Shown piece by piece: positions 18,956 to 27,793 of a DNA stretch of 62,355 nucleotides. Position 1 is the first letter of the stretch; the number at the start of each line of letters is the position of its first letter. Position numbers and translations under genes: made by a program. Below the pieces are notes generated by a model that made no database searches, was not told the origin of the DNA, and worked only from the letters and a program-made list of their open reading frames with translations. The stretch is from Sporolactobacillus mangiferae (GTDB lineage Bacteria; Bacillota; Bacilli; Bacillales; Sporolactobacillaceae), in assembly GCF_023336505.1 (NCBI RefSeq), contig NZ_JAMAST010000013.1, positions 1 to 62,355 on the forward strand, read 5' to 3'.

Positions 18956-19372
18956 TTAATCTTCAACAAAAAGACGATGAAGAATGTCCTGCAATGTTTC
19001 TGCGGAAAGCCGCTCCTCTAACGCTGTTTGCGCGGCACCGAACGCTTCATCAAGGACACGCTGGATACCCTTGCCGACCGGACAGTGCGTGTTCGGATTA
19101 TCATGAATCGCGAACAGGCTTTCATTCGGTTCAACAGCATGGAATATATCCAGCAAAGTAATTGCTGTCGGACCACGGGTCAGCCATGCACCTGCCTTAC
19201 CGGCTGTTGTCTGAATCAATCCGGCCTTTTTCAGCATACCGAGCAGCCTGCGGATGACAACTGGATTTGTATTCACGCTGGAGGCGATGTATTCAGACGT
19301 CAGATCCTCATGCGGCTTCGATGCAATTAAAGCTAAAATGTGGATGGCGACAGCGACACGTGTGTTAATCAT
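18956..19372 (-). CDS. ywnA: Rrf2-family transcription regulator, YwnA type
   Basis: A 138-residue winged-helix regulator. The HTH covers about residues 5-60 (VAVAIHILALIA, LTSEYIASSVNTNPVVIRRL, AGLIQTTAGKAGAWLT), the standard Rrf2 layout. The iron-sulfur forms (IscR, NsrR) use three cysteines after the HTH; here only one Cys is seen (NTHCPVGKGI), so an Fe-S cluster is unlikely and thiol or small-molecule sensing is more plausible. The start is the ATG at 19372 behind GGTGAGAG. Its own promoter carries an inverted repeat, which points to autorepression, and ywnB follows 52 bases downstream. Confidence 0.85.
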   Translation of the reverse strand: MINTRVAVAIHILALIASKPHEDLTSEYIASSVNTNPVVIRRLLGMLKKAGLIQTTAGKAGAWLTRGPTAITLLDIFHAVEPNESLFAIHDNPNTHCPVGKGIQRVLDEAFGAAQTALEERLSAETLQDILHRLFVED

Positions 19373-19388
19373 TGTTCTCTCACCACCT

Positions 19389-19423
19389 GTAACCATTATA
19401 ATTACATGATCGAGTGCTATCAA
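19389..19423 (-). promoter_or_regulatory. ywnA promoter with overlapping operator
   Basis: On the minus strand TTGATA (19418-19423), a 17-bp spacer and a perfect TATAAT (19395-19400). TGTAA at 19389-19393 and TTACA at 19402-19406 flank the -10 box, so a bound dimer would block RNA polymerase. Confidence 0.7.
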
Positions 19424-19448
19424 TGGATATAGAAAAATTTTTTATACT

Positions 19449-19543
19449 ATAAGAAAATTTAAAATTCAGCGGATTATAGTATAAGTGCAACGGCGGTTTC
19501 GCCCGTGTCAAAGGCTTGGCAAAGCCAAGTTTTCTAATATAAT
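19449..19543 (+). repeat. Family A repeat, full copy
   Basis: It begins ATAAGAAAATTTAAAATTC, carries a GC-rich middle (ACGGCGGTTTCGCCCGT) and ends with the hairpin CTTGGC-AAA-GCCAAG followed by TTTTCTAATATAA. It lies between two minus-strand genes. No reading frame is conserved between copies. Confidence 0.8.
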
Positions 19544-19667
19544 GATGAAGATGGTTGCAAAATTGAAACATGACTCATTATTCCAATTGGCTGCTGAACG
19601 AGTTGCTCTGTGGTAAAGAAGCCCATCATCAATTTCATTGAACGTTTTGCCGGTGCGTTCTGAACGT

Positions 19668-19696
19668 AAAAAAAACTCTGCCCGACTGGAGCAGAG
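19668..19696 (-). terminator. Terminator of rpiA
   Basis: Reading the minus strand, CTCTGC and GCAGAG form the stem, followed by eight T. It begins about 17 bases after the rpiA stop codon. Confidence 0.8.
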
Positions 19697-19712
19697 CTGA
19701 CAGGCAAGACGA

Positions 19713-20384
19713 TTATTGGTTTAATGTCTCTGTATGGCCATCCGGATAGCCGACAATCACCTTTTCTGTAAGACCAAGGAAAAGTCCGTGTTCAACTACG
19801 CCGGTCAGGTGATCCAGCTCATTTGCCAGCGCTTCCGGATTAACGATGGTATTCAGATGAAGATCAAGGATGTAATGACTGGCATCTGTGACATATGGAT
19901 GTCCATCTGTGTCAAGGCGAAGTGTGGGCGCGTAGCCTTTCTCGGATAGATAATTGCGTACATACTTCCATCCAAAAGGAATCACTTCAACTGGAAGGGG
20001 GAATGCACCGAGCTGTTTCTTCGTCTTTGCGCTGTCAACAATCCAGATACAGCGGGAAGATGACTTGGCGACAAGCTTTTCATACAGCAGTGCACCGCCG
20101 CCGCCTTTGATTCCGTTTAATTGTGGGTCCACTTCATCGGCCCCGTCAATGGTTATATCAATTTTCTCGACTTCGCTCAGCGTACGCATCGGTATTTTCC
20201 ATTCGTTTGCCAGTTTAATCGTTTTTTGCGAAGTGGCAACGCCGATAACGTTAAATCCGTCTGCCACTTTTGTTGCCAGGGCCTCAAGAAAATAATAGAC
20301 GGTTGATCCTGTACCGAGACCGATAATCTGGCCTTCTCTGATTTCTTCAATCGCTTTCTGTCCTGCCGCTTGCTTTCCGTTCAT
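19713..20384 (-). CDS. rpiA: Ribose-5-phosphate isomerase A
   Basis: The enzyme interconverts ribose 5-phosphate and ribulose 5-phosphate in the non-oxidative pentose phosphate pathway. Length is 223 residues, typical. Conserved blocks are GLGTGSTVYYFLEAL for phosphate binding, DGADEVDP with the catalytic acid, and KGGGGALLYEKLVA with the active-site lysine. The ATG at 20384 lies seven bases after GAGGG. It has its own terminator and stands apart from other sugar genes. Confidence 0.96.
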   Translation of the reverse strand: MNGKQAAGQKAIEEIREGQIIGLGTGSTVYYFLEALATKVADGFNVIGVATSQKTIKLANEWKIPMRTLSEVEKIDITIDGADEVDPQLNGIKGGGGALLYEKLVAKSSSRCIWIVDSAKTKKQLGAFPLPVEVIPFGWKYVRNYLSEKGYAPTLRLDTDGHPYVTDASHYILDLHLNTIVNPEALANELDHLTGVVEHGLFLGLTEKVIVGYPDGHTETLNQ

Positions 20385-20493
20385 GTATTATCCCTCGGTT
20401 TCTGATCTTGTGTCGCTAACTGCTGGTGTTCAAACGTCCATCTTATTATACCGGAAGAATAGAGCGGGTCCAATTGACATTCTCGGCATAAGA

Positions 20494-21249
20494 TCAAAAG
20501 TGTCTGCTATTTGCAGCTTTCTGAATGCTTCTCCGCAGATCAAGAGCCGCTTCAGGATAATCGGTAATAATGGCGTCCAGGCCCATCCTGAAGGCGTGTT
20601 CCATATTTTTGGGATGGTTGACAGTCCAGGCGCGTACTTTAATCCCATGCTGCTGAAGCTGCGCAGCAGTCTCAGAAAGGGCGGATGGCTGCCAGAGATG
20701 CTGGGCGGTCGCGCCAGTCTGCTGTGTATAGCGCCATGGATCGGCAAGGCGTTCCCATAAGAGAAGAGCAATGTCTGCATTCGAACGGATTTTTTTCAAT
20801 CGAATAAGTGATTCATGGTTAAACGATGAATAGACAACCGGGGCGTGCGGTCGATAACGCTCAACGAGTTCTGCGACGCATGCTTCAATGCCCGGGTATA
20901 CATTGCGGTCGGTTTTGAACTCGATATTCAGAGTGCCGGGGTAATCGGCAAGAAGGTCAAGCACTTCAATTAACGTCGGTATTCGCGTGTGTTTGAATTT
21001 CGCCGAAAACCAGATGCCGGCGTCGAATTGCCGCAGTTCATCCATTGTATAGTTTCTGATCTGCCCTTTGCCGTTTGTCGTCCGATCTATTTTCTCATCG
21101 TGCATCACAACAACCTGCTGATCTTTTGTTAAGTGAACGTCCAGTTCGATTCCGTCGCTTCCGACACGCATCGCTTCTTCGAAAGCGGGAAGTGTGTTTT
21201 CAGGGCAATTGCATTTACTGCCACGATGGGCGTAAACAGCTGTTATCAC
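20494..21249 (-). CDS. Glycerophosphodiester phosphodiesterase, cytoplasmic
   Basis: The protein belongs to the GDPD TIM-barrel family, which splits glycerophosphodiesters into glycerol 3-phosphate and an alcohol. The start is GTG at 21249, seven bases after AAGGAGG, giving 251 residues beginning ITAVYAHRGSK. The family motifs are present: AHRG and PENT at the N terminus, GIELDVHLTKD with the metal-binding acids, and VVMHDEKIDRTTNGKG with the catalytic histidine. No signal peptide, so it is like the short cytoplasmic forms (YhdW/YqiK) rather than secreted GlpQ. It lies 110 bases upstream of rpiA on the same strand. Confidence 0.92.
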   Translation of the reverse strand: MITAVYAHRGSKCNCPENTLPAFEEAMRVGSDGIELDVHLTKDQQVVVMHDEKIDRTTNGKGQIRNYTMDELRQFDAGIWFSAKFKHTRIPTLIEVLDLLADYPGTLNIEFKTDRNVYPGIEACVAELVERYRPHAPVVYSSFNHESLIRLKKIRSNADIALLLWERLADPWRYTQQTGATAQHLWQPSALSETAAQLQQHGIKVRAWTVNHPKNMEHAFRMGLDAIITDYPEAALDLRRSIQKAANSRHF

Positions 21250-21354
21250 AATCAAGCCTCCTTGTTCGTTGTAACACTTTACGAAACCGAGTGTCTCATT
21301 TATGAAGATTGGAGCAATCTTTTTCATTTATATTCTATAATGACGTAAAGATGA

Positions 21355-21609
21355 AGGGAAGCCGGACATACATTTTGTACGCATCCAGAACTTTTTTTCG
21401 ATGTCTCGAAGCTGGATGAGCCGGCGGTAAACAGACACTGCCAGAACATCTTCGATGACTTAAGCCGGGTTGCGGCTGCCACTGAAAGTGTATCTGATAA
21501 AGCCGCTGTGCTGGCAGGCGATGCAAATATCCTCCTTAAAAGCGGCGCACATGGCCAGATTCCAACATCTAATGATTGTGCGAACCGTTTCTGTATCTGC
21601 CCTTCTTAA
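21355..21609 (+). pseudogene. Possible gene remnant, unidentified
   Basis: The frame runs about 84 codons with no start and ends at TAA 21607-21609. Its translation looks like a real protein segment (KLDEPAVNRHCQNIFDDLS, then RVAAATESVSDKAAVLAGD) with an amphipathic, alanine-rich helical pattern. A possible start ATG at 21351 is in another frame, and a T-run at 21392-21398 is a likely frameshift site. I do not recognise the family. It could be the 3' end of a decayed gene, or chance. Confidence 0.35.
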
Positions 21610-21726
21610 CGTGGCTTAACTATGCTAAACTAGACTTCTCAAATCATGAGCGATACGTAGAAAGACAGCAATGATTCAATCGGAACGGTATCCTTACAGC
21701 ATTGAATCGGGAAAGGGTGATGAGAT

Positions 21727-22683
21727 ATGGAACTCGCGCGTCAGACAGTAAAAAAAAGTGACTTCGGCCGGCCGCTGGGTATGGTACGGGTGCTTAGCGG
21801 CGCGATGTTGTGGGGCATATCCGGCAATGCAGCACAATATTTGTTTGACATTCATAAGATCAGTGCTGGTTGGCTGACCTCTGTACGTATGCTGACATCA
21901 GGTGTGCTTCTTCTTTGCATCATGCAGTGCGGCAAAGACCGCCGCCTGATCTGGGACATATGGAAAAGCCGTCAATCCGCTCAGTCTCTGCTCATTTTTG
22001 GTTTGATCGGCATGATTGGTGCTCAGTATACTTATTTTGAAGCGGTGGCTGCGGGCAATGCGGCAACAGCAACCCTTCTGCAGTATCTCAGCCCGGTTCT
22101 GATCATGCTTTACCTGACGGTTCGGCTGAGGAAAAAGCCAAGTACAGTCGAAATTTCCGCTATTTTCACTGCACTGCTCGGCGTTTTTTTTATTGCGACG
22201 AAAGGGCAGATACATCATCTGTCGATTGCACCATCTGCATTTTTCTGGGGACTCATGGCGGCTCTTGGCGGGGCCATCTATGCGACCCAACCGGGTGAAC
22301 TGCTCAGAAAATTTGGTCCGGGTATCGTGGTTGGATGGGGGATGGTTATCGGGGGAGCGGCGATGAGCTGTTTCTATCCTCCCTGGCGTTTTCACGGTCA
22401 GTTGACGATGCAGTCGGTGATCGGTATCGTGTTCGTCATTGTCTTTGGCACTTTGATTGCTTTTTATCTGTATCTTTCCAGTTTAAAGTATCTGCAGCCC
22501 ATTGAAACCAGTCTGCTTGGCTGTGCGGAGCCCTTATCGGCGGCAGTGGTCAGCGTCGTCTGGATGGGTGTTCCATTTACGCTTTTTGACTGGATCGGTG
22601 CGGTCTGTATCGTAGGAACCGTGATGATGCTGACATTGTTGAAAAAGAATCCGGCAAAAAATAGAATGAGCGGGGAAGAATAA
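21727..22683 (+). CDS. EamA/DMT-family transporter
   Basis: A membrane protein of 318 residues with about ten hydrophobic segments, arranged as two EamA repeats. Each repeat has the family pattern: LSGAMLWGISGNAAQYLF at the start of the first and FFWGLMAALGGAIYATQPGE at the start of the second. Family members usually export amino acids or other metabolites; the substrate here is unknown. The ribosome binding site is AAAGGGTGA before the ATG. It stands alone, with no regulator beside it. Confidence 0.87.
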   Translation: MELARQTVKKSDFGRPLGMVRVLSGAMLWGISGNAAQYLFDIHKISAGWLTSVRMLTSGVLLLCIMQCGKDRRLIWDIWKSRQSAQSLLIFGLIGMIGAQYTYFEAVAAGNAATATLLQYLSPVLIMLYLTVRLRKKPSTVEISAIFTALLGVFFIATKGQIHHLSIAPSAFFWGLMAALGGAIYATQPGELLRKFGPGIVVGWGMVIGGAAMSCFYPPWRFHGQLTMQSVIGIVFVIVFGTLIAFYLYLSSLKYLQPIETSLLGCAEPLSAAVVSVVWMGVPFTLFDWIGAVCIVGTVMMLTLLKKNPAKNRMSGEE

Positions 22684-22859
22684 GAAATAATGTCGGATGT
22701 TGATTATTTCCGGGGAAATGTTGATAAATTTCATCCCATTTTTACGATTACTGTTGATTTTTGCTCTTGCTTTGCGCTTCTTCGCGGCATACAATCACAA
22801 TGCGGAAGAACCCAGACGTGCATTTGTCTGATGTGCCGTACAAATAAAGGAGTAGGAAT

Positions 22860-24692
22860 ATGCTAACAAAATTAAAACGGCTTCTGATCGGGAGGCCGTT
22901 AAAGTCAAATGAATCACACAGTCAAAAATTAAATAAATTTAAAGCTTTGGCTGTTCTGTCCTCGGATGCGCTGTCATCAGTTGCCTACGGGCCGGAACAA
23001 ATTTTAATTGTTTTGATGGCAGCCGGGAGCGGCGCGCTCTGGTTCTCGCTGCCGATTTCGCTTGGTGTGCTGATTCTTTTAGTCGCGCTTGTTCTGTCTT
23101 ATCAGCAAATTATCTATGCGTATCCGCAGGGCGGTGGCGCTTATATGGTTGCCAAAGAAAACCTGGGCACCAATTTTGGCCTTACTGCCGGCGGCGCGTT
23201 GCTCGTTGATTACATTCTTACAGTGGCGGTCAGTATATCGGCAGGAACAGATGCCATTACTTCCGCATTCCCGGCGCTTCACGACCATAGTGTGTCGGTT
23301 GCCGTTTGTATTGTTGTACTGATCACGATCCTGAATTTGCGCGGATTGACGGATTCAGCTACCTTGCTGTCTTACCCGGTTTATTTTTTCGTACTGATCA
23401 TGTTGATTATTATAGGCGGTGGTATCTATGCGGCCTTAACCGGCACCATTACGCCGATTCACCAGCATGCTCAGATGGGAACGCCGGCTATGGGCGTCAG
23501 CCTGTTTCTCCTGCTGCGCGCCTTTTCATCAGGATGTTCAGCTCTGACTGGCGTCGAAGCCATCTCAAATGCGATCCCCAGCTTTAAAAATCCGGCACCA
23601 AAAAATGCGGCGAAAACTCTGCTGATGATGGGCGGCATTCTTGCAATTTTGCTGGCAGGCATTGTTTTTATTGCCTATTGGTTCGGTGTGCATCCGGTGA
23701 ATGATCAGACCGTGCTGTCCCAGATCGCCGGACATTTGTTTGGACGCAACATTTTTTACTACATGATCCAGGCGTCTACAGCACTTATCCTGATTCTTGC
23801 CGCGAACACGGGTTATTCAGCCTTTCCACTGCTTGCATTCAATTTGGCAAGAGACAAATATATGCCCCGGCCATTCAAAGTCAGGGGTGATCGTCTCGGT
23901 TATTCAAACGGAATACTGACATTAGGCGCACTGTCCATCATCCTGATTATTATTTTCAAAGGAAGAACGGAAAACCTGATTCCACTTTATGCGGTTGGCG
24001 TGTTTATTCCCTTCTCACTTTCGCAGACCGGGATGATTGTACATTGGATCAGGCAAAAACCGAAGGGCTGGGGCGGGAAGCTGGTGATCAATCTGATCGG
24101 TGCATTGATCTGCTATTTGATTCTTGCTATATTCTTTCTCACGAAGTTCACAAATATCTGGCCTGTGCTTGTCTTTGTCCCGATTGTCATCATTATTTTT
24201 CATAAAATTCATGAGCATTACATGCATGTGGCGGAGCAGCTGCGCATCGATTTTTCAGAACCGCTGCCTGTCATCCATTCATCCGACAATGTGATCGTGG
24301 TACCGGTTGCCGGGATAACGAAAGTTGTCGAGCAGTCACTGACCTATGCCAAGTCTTTATCGGATAATGTAATGGCTGTCTACGTCGGCGACAGTCCTGA
24401 AGCAATTGAGAAAATGACACGTGAGTGGAATGAATGGAATCCCGGGGTCCGTCTGGTTACGCTCCATTCTTTATATCGAAGCATCGTCAGCCCGCTGGAT
24501 AAATTTATCAGTACAGTAAAATACAAGGCGGATAAAAGCGGGGCGACCGTTACGGTCGTATTTCCGCAGTTCTATACAAAAAAGTGGTGGCAGAGCCTGC
24601 TGCATAACCAGTCAGGCGTTCTCATTAAAGCCAGTCTGATCCGGCACAAAGATGTTGTCATTGCAACAGTCCCATATCATTTCAAAAAATAG
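22860..24692 (+). CDS. kimA: KimA-type potassium importer (APC superfamily)
   Basis: A protein of 610 residues with about twelve membrane segments followed by a C-terminal cytoplasmic domain of about 150 residues. The N terminus (LIGRPLKSNESHSQKLNK, then ALAVLSSDALSSVAYGPEQ) is the hallmark of the YdaO/KimA group. These are high-affinity K+/H+ symporters in B. subtilis and are inhibited by cyclic di-AMP through the C-terminal domain. The ribosome binding site AAAGGAG lies eight bases before the ATG. I looked for a ydaO-type c-di-AMP riboswitch in the 176 bases upstream and saw none, so transcriptional control may differ. Older annotation calls such proteins amino acid permeases. Confidence 0.88.
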   Translation: MLTKLKRLLIGRPLKSNESHSQKLNKFKALAVLSSDALSSVAYGPEQILIVLMAAGSGALWFSLPISLGVLILLVALVLSYQQIIYAYPQGGGAYMVAKENLGTNFGLTAGGALLVDYILTVAVSISAGTDAITSAFPALHDHSVSVAVCIVVLITILNLRGLTDSATLLSYPVYFFVLIMLIIIGGGIYAALTGTITPIHQHAQMGTPAMGVSLFLLLRAFSSGCSALTGVEAISNAIPSFKNPAPKNAAKTLLMMGGILAILLAGIVFIAYWFGVHPVNDQTVLSQIAGHLFGRNIFYYMIQASTALILILAANTGYSAFPLLAFNLARDKYMPRPFKVRGDRLGYSNGILTLGALSIILIIIFKGRTENLIPLYAVGVFIPFSLSQTGMIVHWIRQKPKGWGGKLVINLIGALICYLILAIFFLTKFTNIWPVLVFVPIVIIIFHKIHEHYMHVAEQLRIDFSEPLPVIHSSDNVIVVPVAGITKVVEQSLTYAKSLSDNVMAVYVGDSPEAIEKMTREWNEWNPGVRLVTLHSLYRSIVSPLDKFISTVKYKADKSGATVTVVFPQFYTKKWWQSLLHNQSGVLIKASLIRHKDVVIATVPYHFKK

Positions 24693-24722
24693 GCATGGTC
24701 AAGCATCATCATGTGATCCGCA

Positions 24723-24757
24723 CGGGCTGGCTCACGAAGTTTCACAGAGCCTGCCCG
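24723..24757. other. Stem-loop between kimA and the AbrB-type gene
   Basis: CGGGCTGGCTC pairs with GAGCCTGCCCG (one T-T mismatch) around a 13-nt loop. No T-run follows, so it may slow or process a kimA read-through transcript, not end it. Confidence 0.5.
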
Positions 24758-24813
24758 ATAAGGTAAAAACAGGCACAGGAATTGCCAAAAAGGAGGGAGC
24801 AGGTGAGACGCAT

Positions 24814-25938
24814 TTGAAACTATTTATGAAAAACGTACTGTTCCTTTTAATCTGCAGCATTGGCGGCTTAATCCTTACTATGGCTGGTCTTTCCATTGGT
24901 TGGATGATTGGCACATTGATCACTGCCGGAGCATTTTCTCTTATTCGTCCGCGACTGCTTCGAAAGATTCAGGATGAACGCGGACTGGGCAGCTACTGGC
25001 TGAAGATTGGCCAGCTGATTCTCGGTGTACAGATCGGCCATCAGGTTCATTTGTCTTTATTTGCCGTTTTTCACCGCGGCTGGCTGCCGATTTCGACCAT
25101 GATCCTGATGTCAATTATACTAGCACTCCTGAGTGGATTTGTACTGTTTCGCTTCAGTCAGACCAGTCTGATTACGAGTCTTTATGGAACAACGCCCGGT
25201 GGTTTATCGTCGATGATTGGCATTGCAGCTGAGTCGGGAGCCAATATGGCGGTTGTCAGTATGATTCAGACACTGCGTGTGATCCTTGTTGAGAGCACAA
25301 TTCCATTCACCGTGTCACTCCTGGCTGTTCATGTCCATGAATCTGCATCAGATTCGGCGGTGGCCCCTGTCTCTGCGTTGCGTCCAGAGGCGGCATTCGG
25401 TCTCGCCTTTCTTTTGCTGCTTGCATGTCTTGGCGCATTGGCGGGAAGCCGATTACATATGCCGGCGCCGTGGCTGCTTGGAGCCTTGATCAGTGTTGCC
25501 GCAGCACAGACACTGTTTGAATACATAACCGCGCGCGACTTTCCCGTCTGGCAGCCACCTGCTTTGATTATTGCCGCACAAATCATGCTTGGGGCTTGCG
25601 TTGGTGCAAGGCTGTATCCGGGCATGTTCCGTGGCATTACACGCGCTTTTTTGGTAGGGCTGGCAGGCTCCGTCGGATTGACGGCAGCCATGTTTCTTGG
25701 TGCGCTGCTCGTATCGGCGCTGACCACCGTTGATCCGGTAACCTGCGTTCTGGCCTTTGCTCCTGGGGGAATCGATGTGATGGCGATTACATCGGAAGTG
25801 CTGCATGCGGATTCTACGTTTGTGGTGGCCGTACAGGTCTTGCGCGTGCTCGTTATCTGTATGCTGCTGCCGCCTTTTTTTAATCAAATTCAGCGCAAAC
25901 GGGAACAGCAGAATCAGAAAAAGATAACCTCAGGTTGA
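24814..25938 (+). CDS. AbrB-family (Gate/duplicated) membrane protein
   Basis: An integral membrane protein of about 374 residues with two similar halves, matching the AbrB family named after the E. coli membrane regulator of aidB (not the B. subtilis transition-state regulator). The first half has GWMIGTLITAGAF and the second MPAPWLLGALISVAAAQ, each followed by a GQ/AQ-type segment; TTPGGLSSMIGIAAESG and APGGIDVMAITSEV are the matching repeat ends. I chose TTG at 24814, six bases after AGGTGAG; an ATG four codons later is possible. The function of the family is poorly known; a transport role is usually assumed. Confidence 0.8.
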   Translation: MKLFMKNVLFLLICSIGGLILTMAGLSIGWMIGTLITAGAFSLIRPRLLRKIQDERGLGSYWLKIGQLILGVQIGHQVHLSLFAVFHRGWLPISTMILMSIILALLSGFVLFRFSQTSLITSLYGTTPGGLSSMIGIAAESGANMAVVSMIQTLRVILVESTIPFTVSLLAVHVHESASDSAVAPVSALRPEAAFGLAFLLLLACLGALAGSRLHMPAPWLLGALISVAAAQTLFEYITARDFPVWQPPALIIAAQIMLGACVGARLYPGMFRGITRAFLVGLAGSVGLTAAMFLGALLVSALTTVDPVTCVLAFAPGGIDVMAITSEVLHADSTFVVAVQVLRVLVICMLLPPFFNQIQRKREQQNQKKITSG

Positions 25939-26032
25939 TGTTTATATTAAAACGCAGGGCATAGGCATGAGAACGCATGTTCAGTCAAACGTATGCCGGG
26001 GCTATTATCGCAATAGTTAACTGCGCGTTTCC

Positions 26033-26062
26033 TTAAGAGAATTTTAAGAATCCTTCTATAAA
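26033..26062 (+). promoter_or_regulatory. Direct-repeat site and -10 box of the exporter operon
   Basis: TTAAGA occurs at 26033 and 26044, an 11-bp step (one helical turn), followed seven bases later by TATAAA at 26057-26062. Tandem half-sites in place of a -35 are typical of promoters activated by OmpR/PhoB-type regulators, and such a regulator is encoded in the same cluster. Confidence 0.6.
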
Positions 26063-26108
26063 CTGATCCCATAAACTTGCTTGGAGAAGCAGCGGAGGGG
26101 TTAGGAAA

Positions 26109-27110
26109 ATGAAGAAAAGCCTGATTTTCATTCTTATTGCAGTGGTTATTCTCGGTGGAGGAGGTGCGTTCTGGTATTTTTCACGGGACAAGTCGTCGGC
26201 AACGAGTGCGATGATTCCAACGACCACGGTTCAGAAAGGCACGATTTCAACAGATGTCAGCGGATCGGGAACGCTGACACCGGCAGTTGATGACGATGTC
26301 ACCATTGATTCGGACGATGCCTCGAAAACGATTGACAGCATTTCAGTGTCAGAGGACGATACCGTAGAAAAAGGCGATACGCTGCTGACATTCACGGACG
26401 GAACCACTCTGACCGCTCCCCATTCAGGGACAATAACCAGCCTTAATGTGTATGAAGGAAGTCGGGTGAATGCCGGAACCAAGGTTGCCCATATTACTAA
26501 TTACAGTGATTTGAATACGGTGCTTTCCATCGATGAACTGGACATTCCTAAGATTAAAAAAGGGCAGACCGTTAAGATCACGGTCAATGCGTACGAGAAC
26601 AAAACATATAGCGGCAAAGTCACTTCAATTGCAAAGGAAGGCACGGATACAAACGGAACCGCCACATTTGATGTCACTGTTCATTTGTCCAGTTCGAAAG
26701 GACTCAAGGCAGGCATGACTACAACCGGCAACATTGTGCTTGAGAAGAAAACGAATGTGCTTTATTTGTCATCCGGAGCAGTTCACCAGAATCAGAATGG
26801 CTATTTCGTTTATCTGTCGAATGGTTCTTCTTCCGATAATCAGGAAACAGGACGCGCCGGCGGTATGGAAACCACACGCGGCAAGCAGCAGGCAGTAACG
26901 ATCGGCATTCATAACGATCAATATATTGAAATTAAATCCGGACTGCAGGAAGGACAGGCTGTTCAGTTAAATGCAATCACAAAATCTTCAGGCAGCGGAA
27001 GCTCTGAAAACGGGCAGAATCAGTTTCAAATGATGCGTTCCATGAATGGCGGCGGCATGAACGGCGGAGGAACGATGCGCACCCAGAGTGGGGGAGGCAA
27101 TCGCCCATGA
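26109..27110 (+). CDS. MacA/YknX-type efflux adaptor
   Basis: A membrane-anchored adaptor of 333 residues: one N-terminal membrane segment (LIFILIAVVILGGGGAFWYF), a split biotinyl-lipoyl-like domain (PAVDDDVTIDSD and APHSGTITSLNVYEGSRV) and beta-barrel domains (KIKKGQTVKITVNAYENK). The middle helical hairpin of Gram-negative MacA is nearly absent. The tail is Gly/Met-rich (MNGGGMNGGGT). In Gram-positives such adaptors work with an ABC ATPase and permease, both encoded next. It begins behind GGAGGGG and overlaps the ATPase start by 4 bases. Confidence 0.9.
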   Translation: MKKSLIFILIAVVILGGGGAFWYFSRDKSSATSAMIPTTTVQKGTISTDVSGSGTLTPAVDDDVTIDSDDASKTIDSISVSEDDTVEKGDTLLTFTDGTTLTAPHSGTITSLNVYEGSRVNAGTKVAHITNYSDLNTVLSIDELDIPKIKKGQTVKITVNAYENKTYSGKVTSIAKEGTDTNGTATFDVTVHLSSSKGLKAGMTTTGNIVLEKKTNVLYLSSGAVHQNQNGYFVYLSNGSSSDNQETGRAGGMETTRGKQQAVTIGIHNDQYIEIKSGLQEGQAVQLNAITKSSGSGSSENGQNQFQMMRSMNGGGMNGGGTMRTQSGGGNRP

Positions 27111-27793
27111 CCGAAGCGATGATCACAATGCATGGCATTGAGAAAAAGTATGAGCTCGGCGGAAGTGTGGTTCATGCATTGGATCACATTGATCTGACGA
27201 TTGAAACTGGTGCTTTCGTCTCCATTATCGGGCCTTCAGGGTCGGGAAAGTCCACGTTGATGAATATGATGGGCTGTCTGGACAAACCGGATGCCGGACA
27301 ATATACGTTGGGCGGAAGCCGTATCGACAGACTGAAGGACCGCGAACTGGCAGACATCCGCAATCAGAAAATTGGCTTTATCTTTCAGAATTTTAATCTG
27401 CTTGGAAAGCTGACAGCTGTGGAAAATGTGGAACTTCCGCTCATCTATCGCGGTGTGAAAAGTAAAGAACGACGCACGCGGGCGATGGAATGCCTGATGC
27501 GAGTCGGCCTTGAAGAACGCGCTGCCCACTTGCCAAGCCAGCTTTCAGGCGGCCAGCAGCAACGTGTCGCGATTGCCCGGGCGCTTGCCGGCGAACCGCA
27601 GATTCTGCTCGCCGATGAACCGACCGGAGCGCTGGACAGTAAAACGAGCGAAGAAATTATGCGTCTGCTGACTGAATTAAACGATAATGGGCGGACCATC
27701 GTTTTGATTACGCATGATTTGCACGTTGCACGCAAAGCAAAACGAACGGTCAGCATTCGTGATGGCAGGCTTCAGGAAGGTGAGCATATCTAA
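27107..27793 (+). CDS. ABC transporter ATPase, MacB/YknY type
   Basis: A stand-alone nucleotide-binding protein of 228 residues. Walker A is GPSGSGKST, the signature [15 protein letters not shown], and Walker [13 protein letters not shown]. The [11 protein letters not shown] segment after Walker A and the GALDS end are typical of the LolD/MacB/FtsE-like exporter group. Four-base overlap with the adaptor and one-base overlap with the permease show a tightly coupled operon. It powers the mechanotransmission-type permease that follows; substrates in this group include antimicrobial peptides and cell-wall active compounds. Confidence 0.94.
   Translation: MTEAMITMHGIEKKYELGGSVVHALDHIDLTIETGAFVSIIGPSGSGKSTLMNMMGCLDKPDAGQYTLGGSRIDRLKDRELADIRNQKIGFIFQNFNLLGKLTAVENVELPLIYRGVKSKERRTRAMECLMRVGLEERAAHLPSQLSGGQQQRVAIARALAGEPQILLADEPTGALDSKTSEEIMRLLTELNDNGRTIVLITHDLHVARKAKRTVSIRDGRLQEGEHI

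Noticed and set aside
22684-22859. A ydaO-type c-di-AMP riboswitch in front of kimA
   Set aside because: Expected by analogy with B. subtilis, but none of the conserved motif blocks is visible in these 176 bases.
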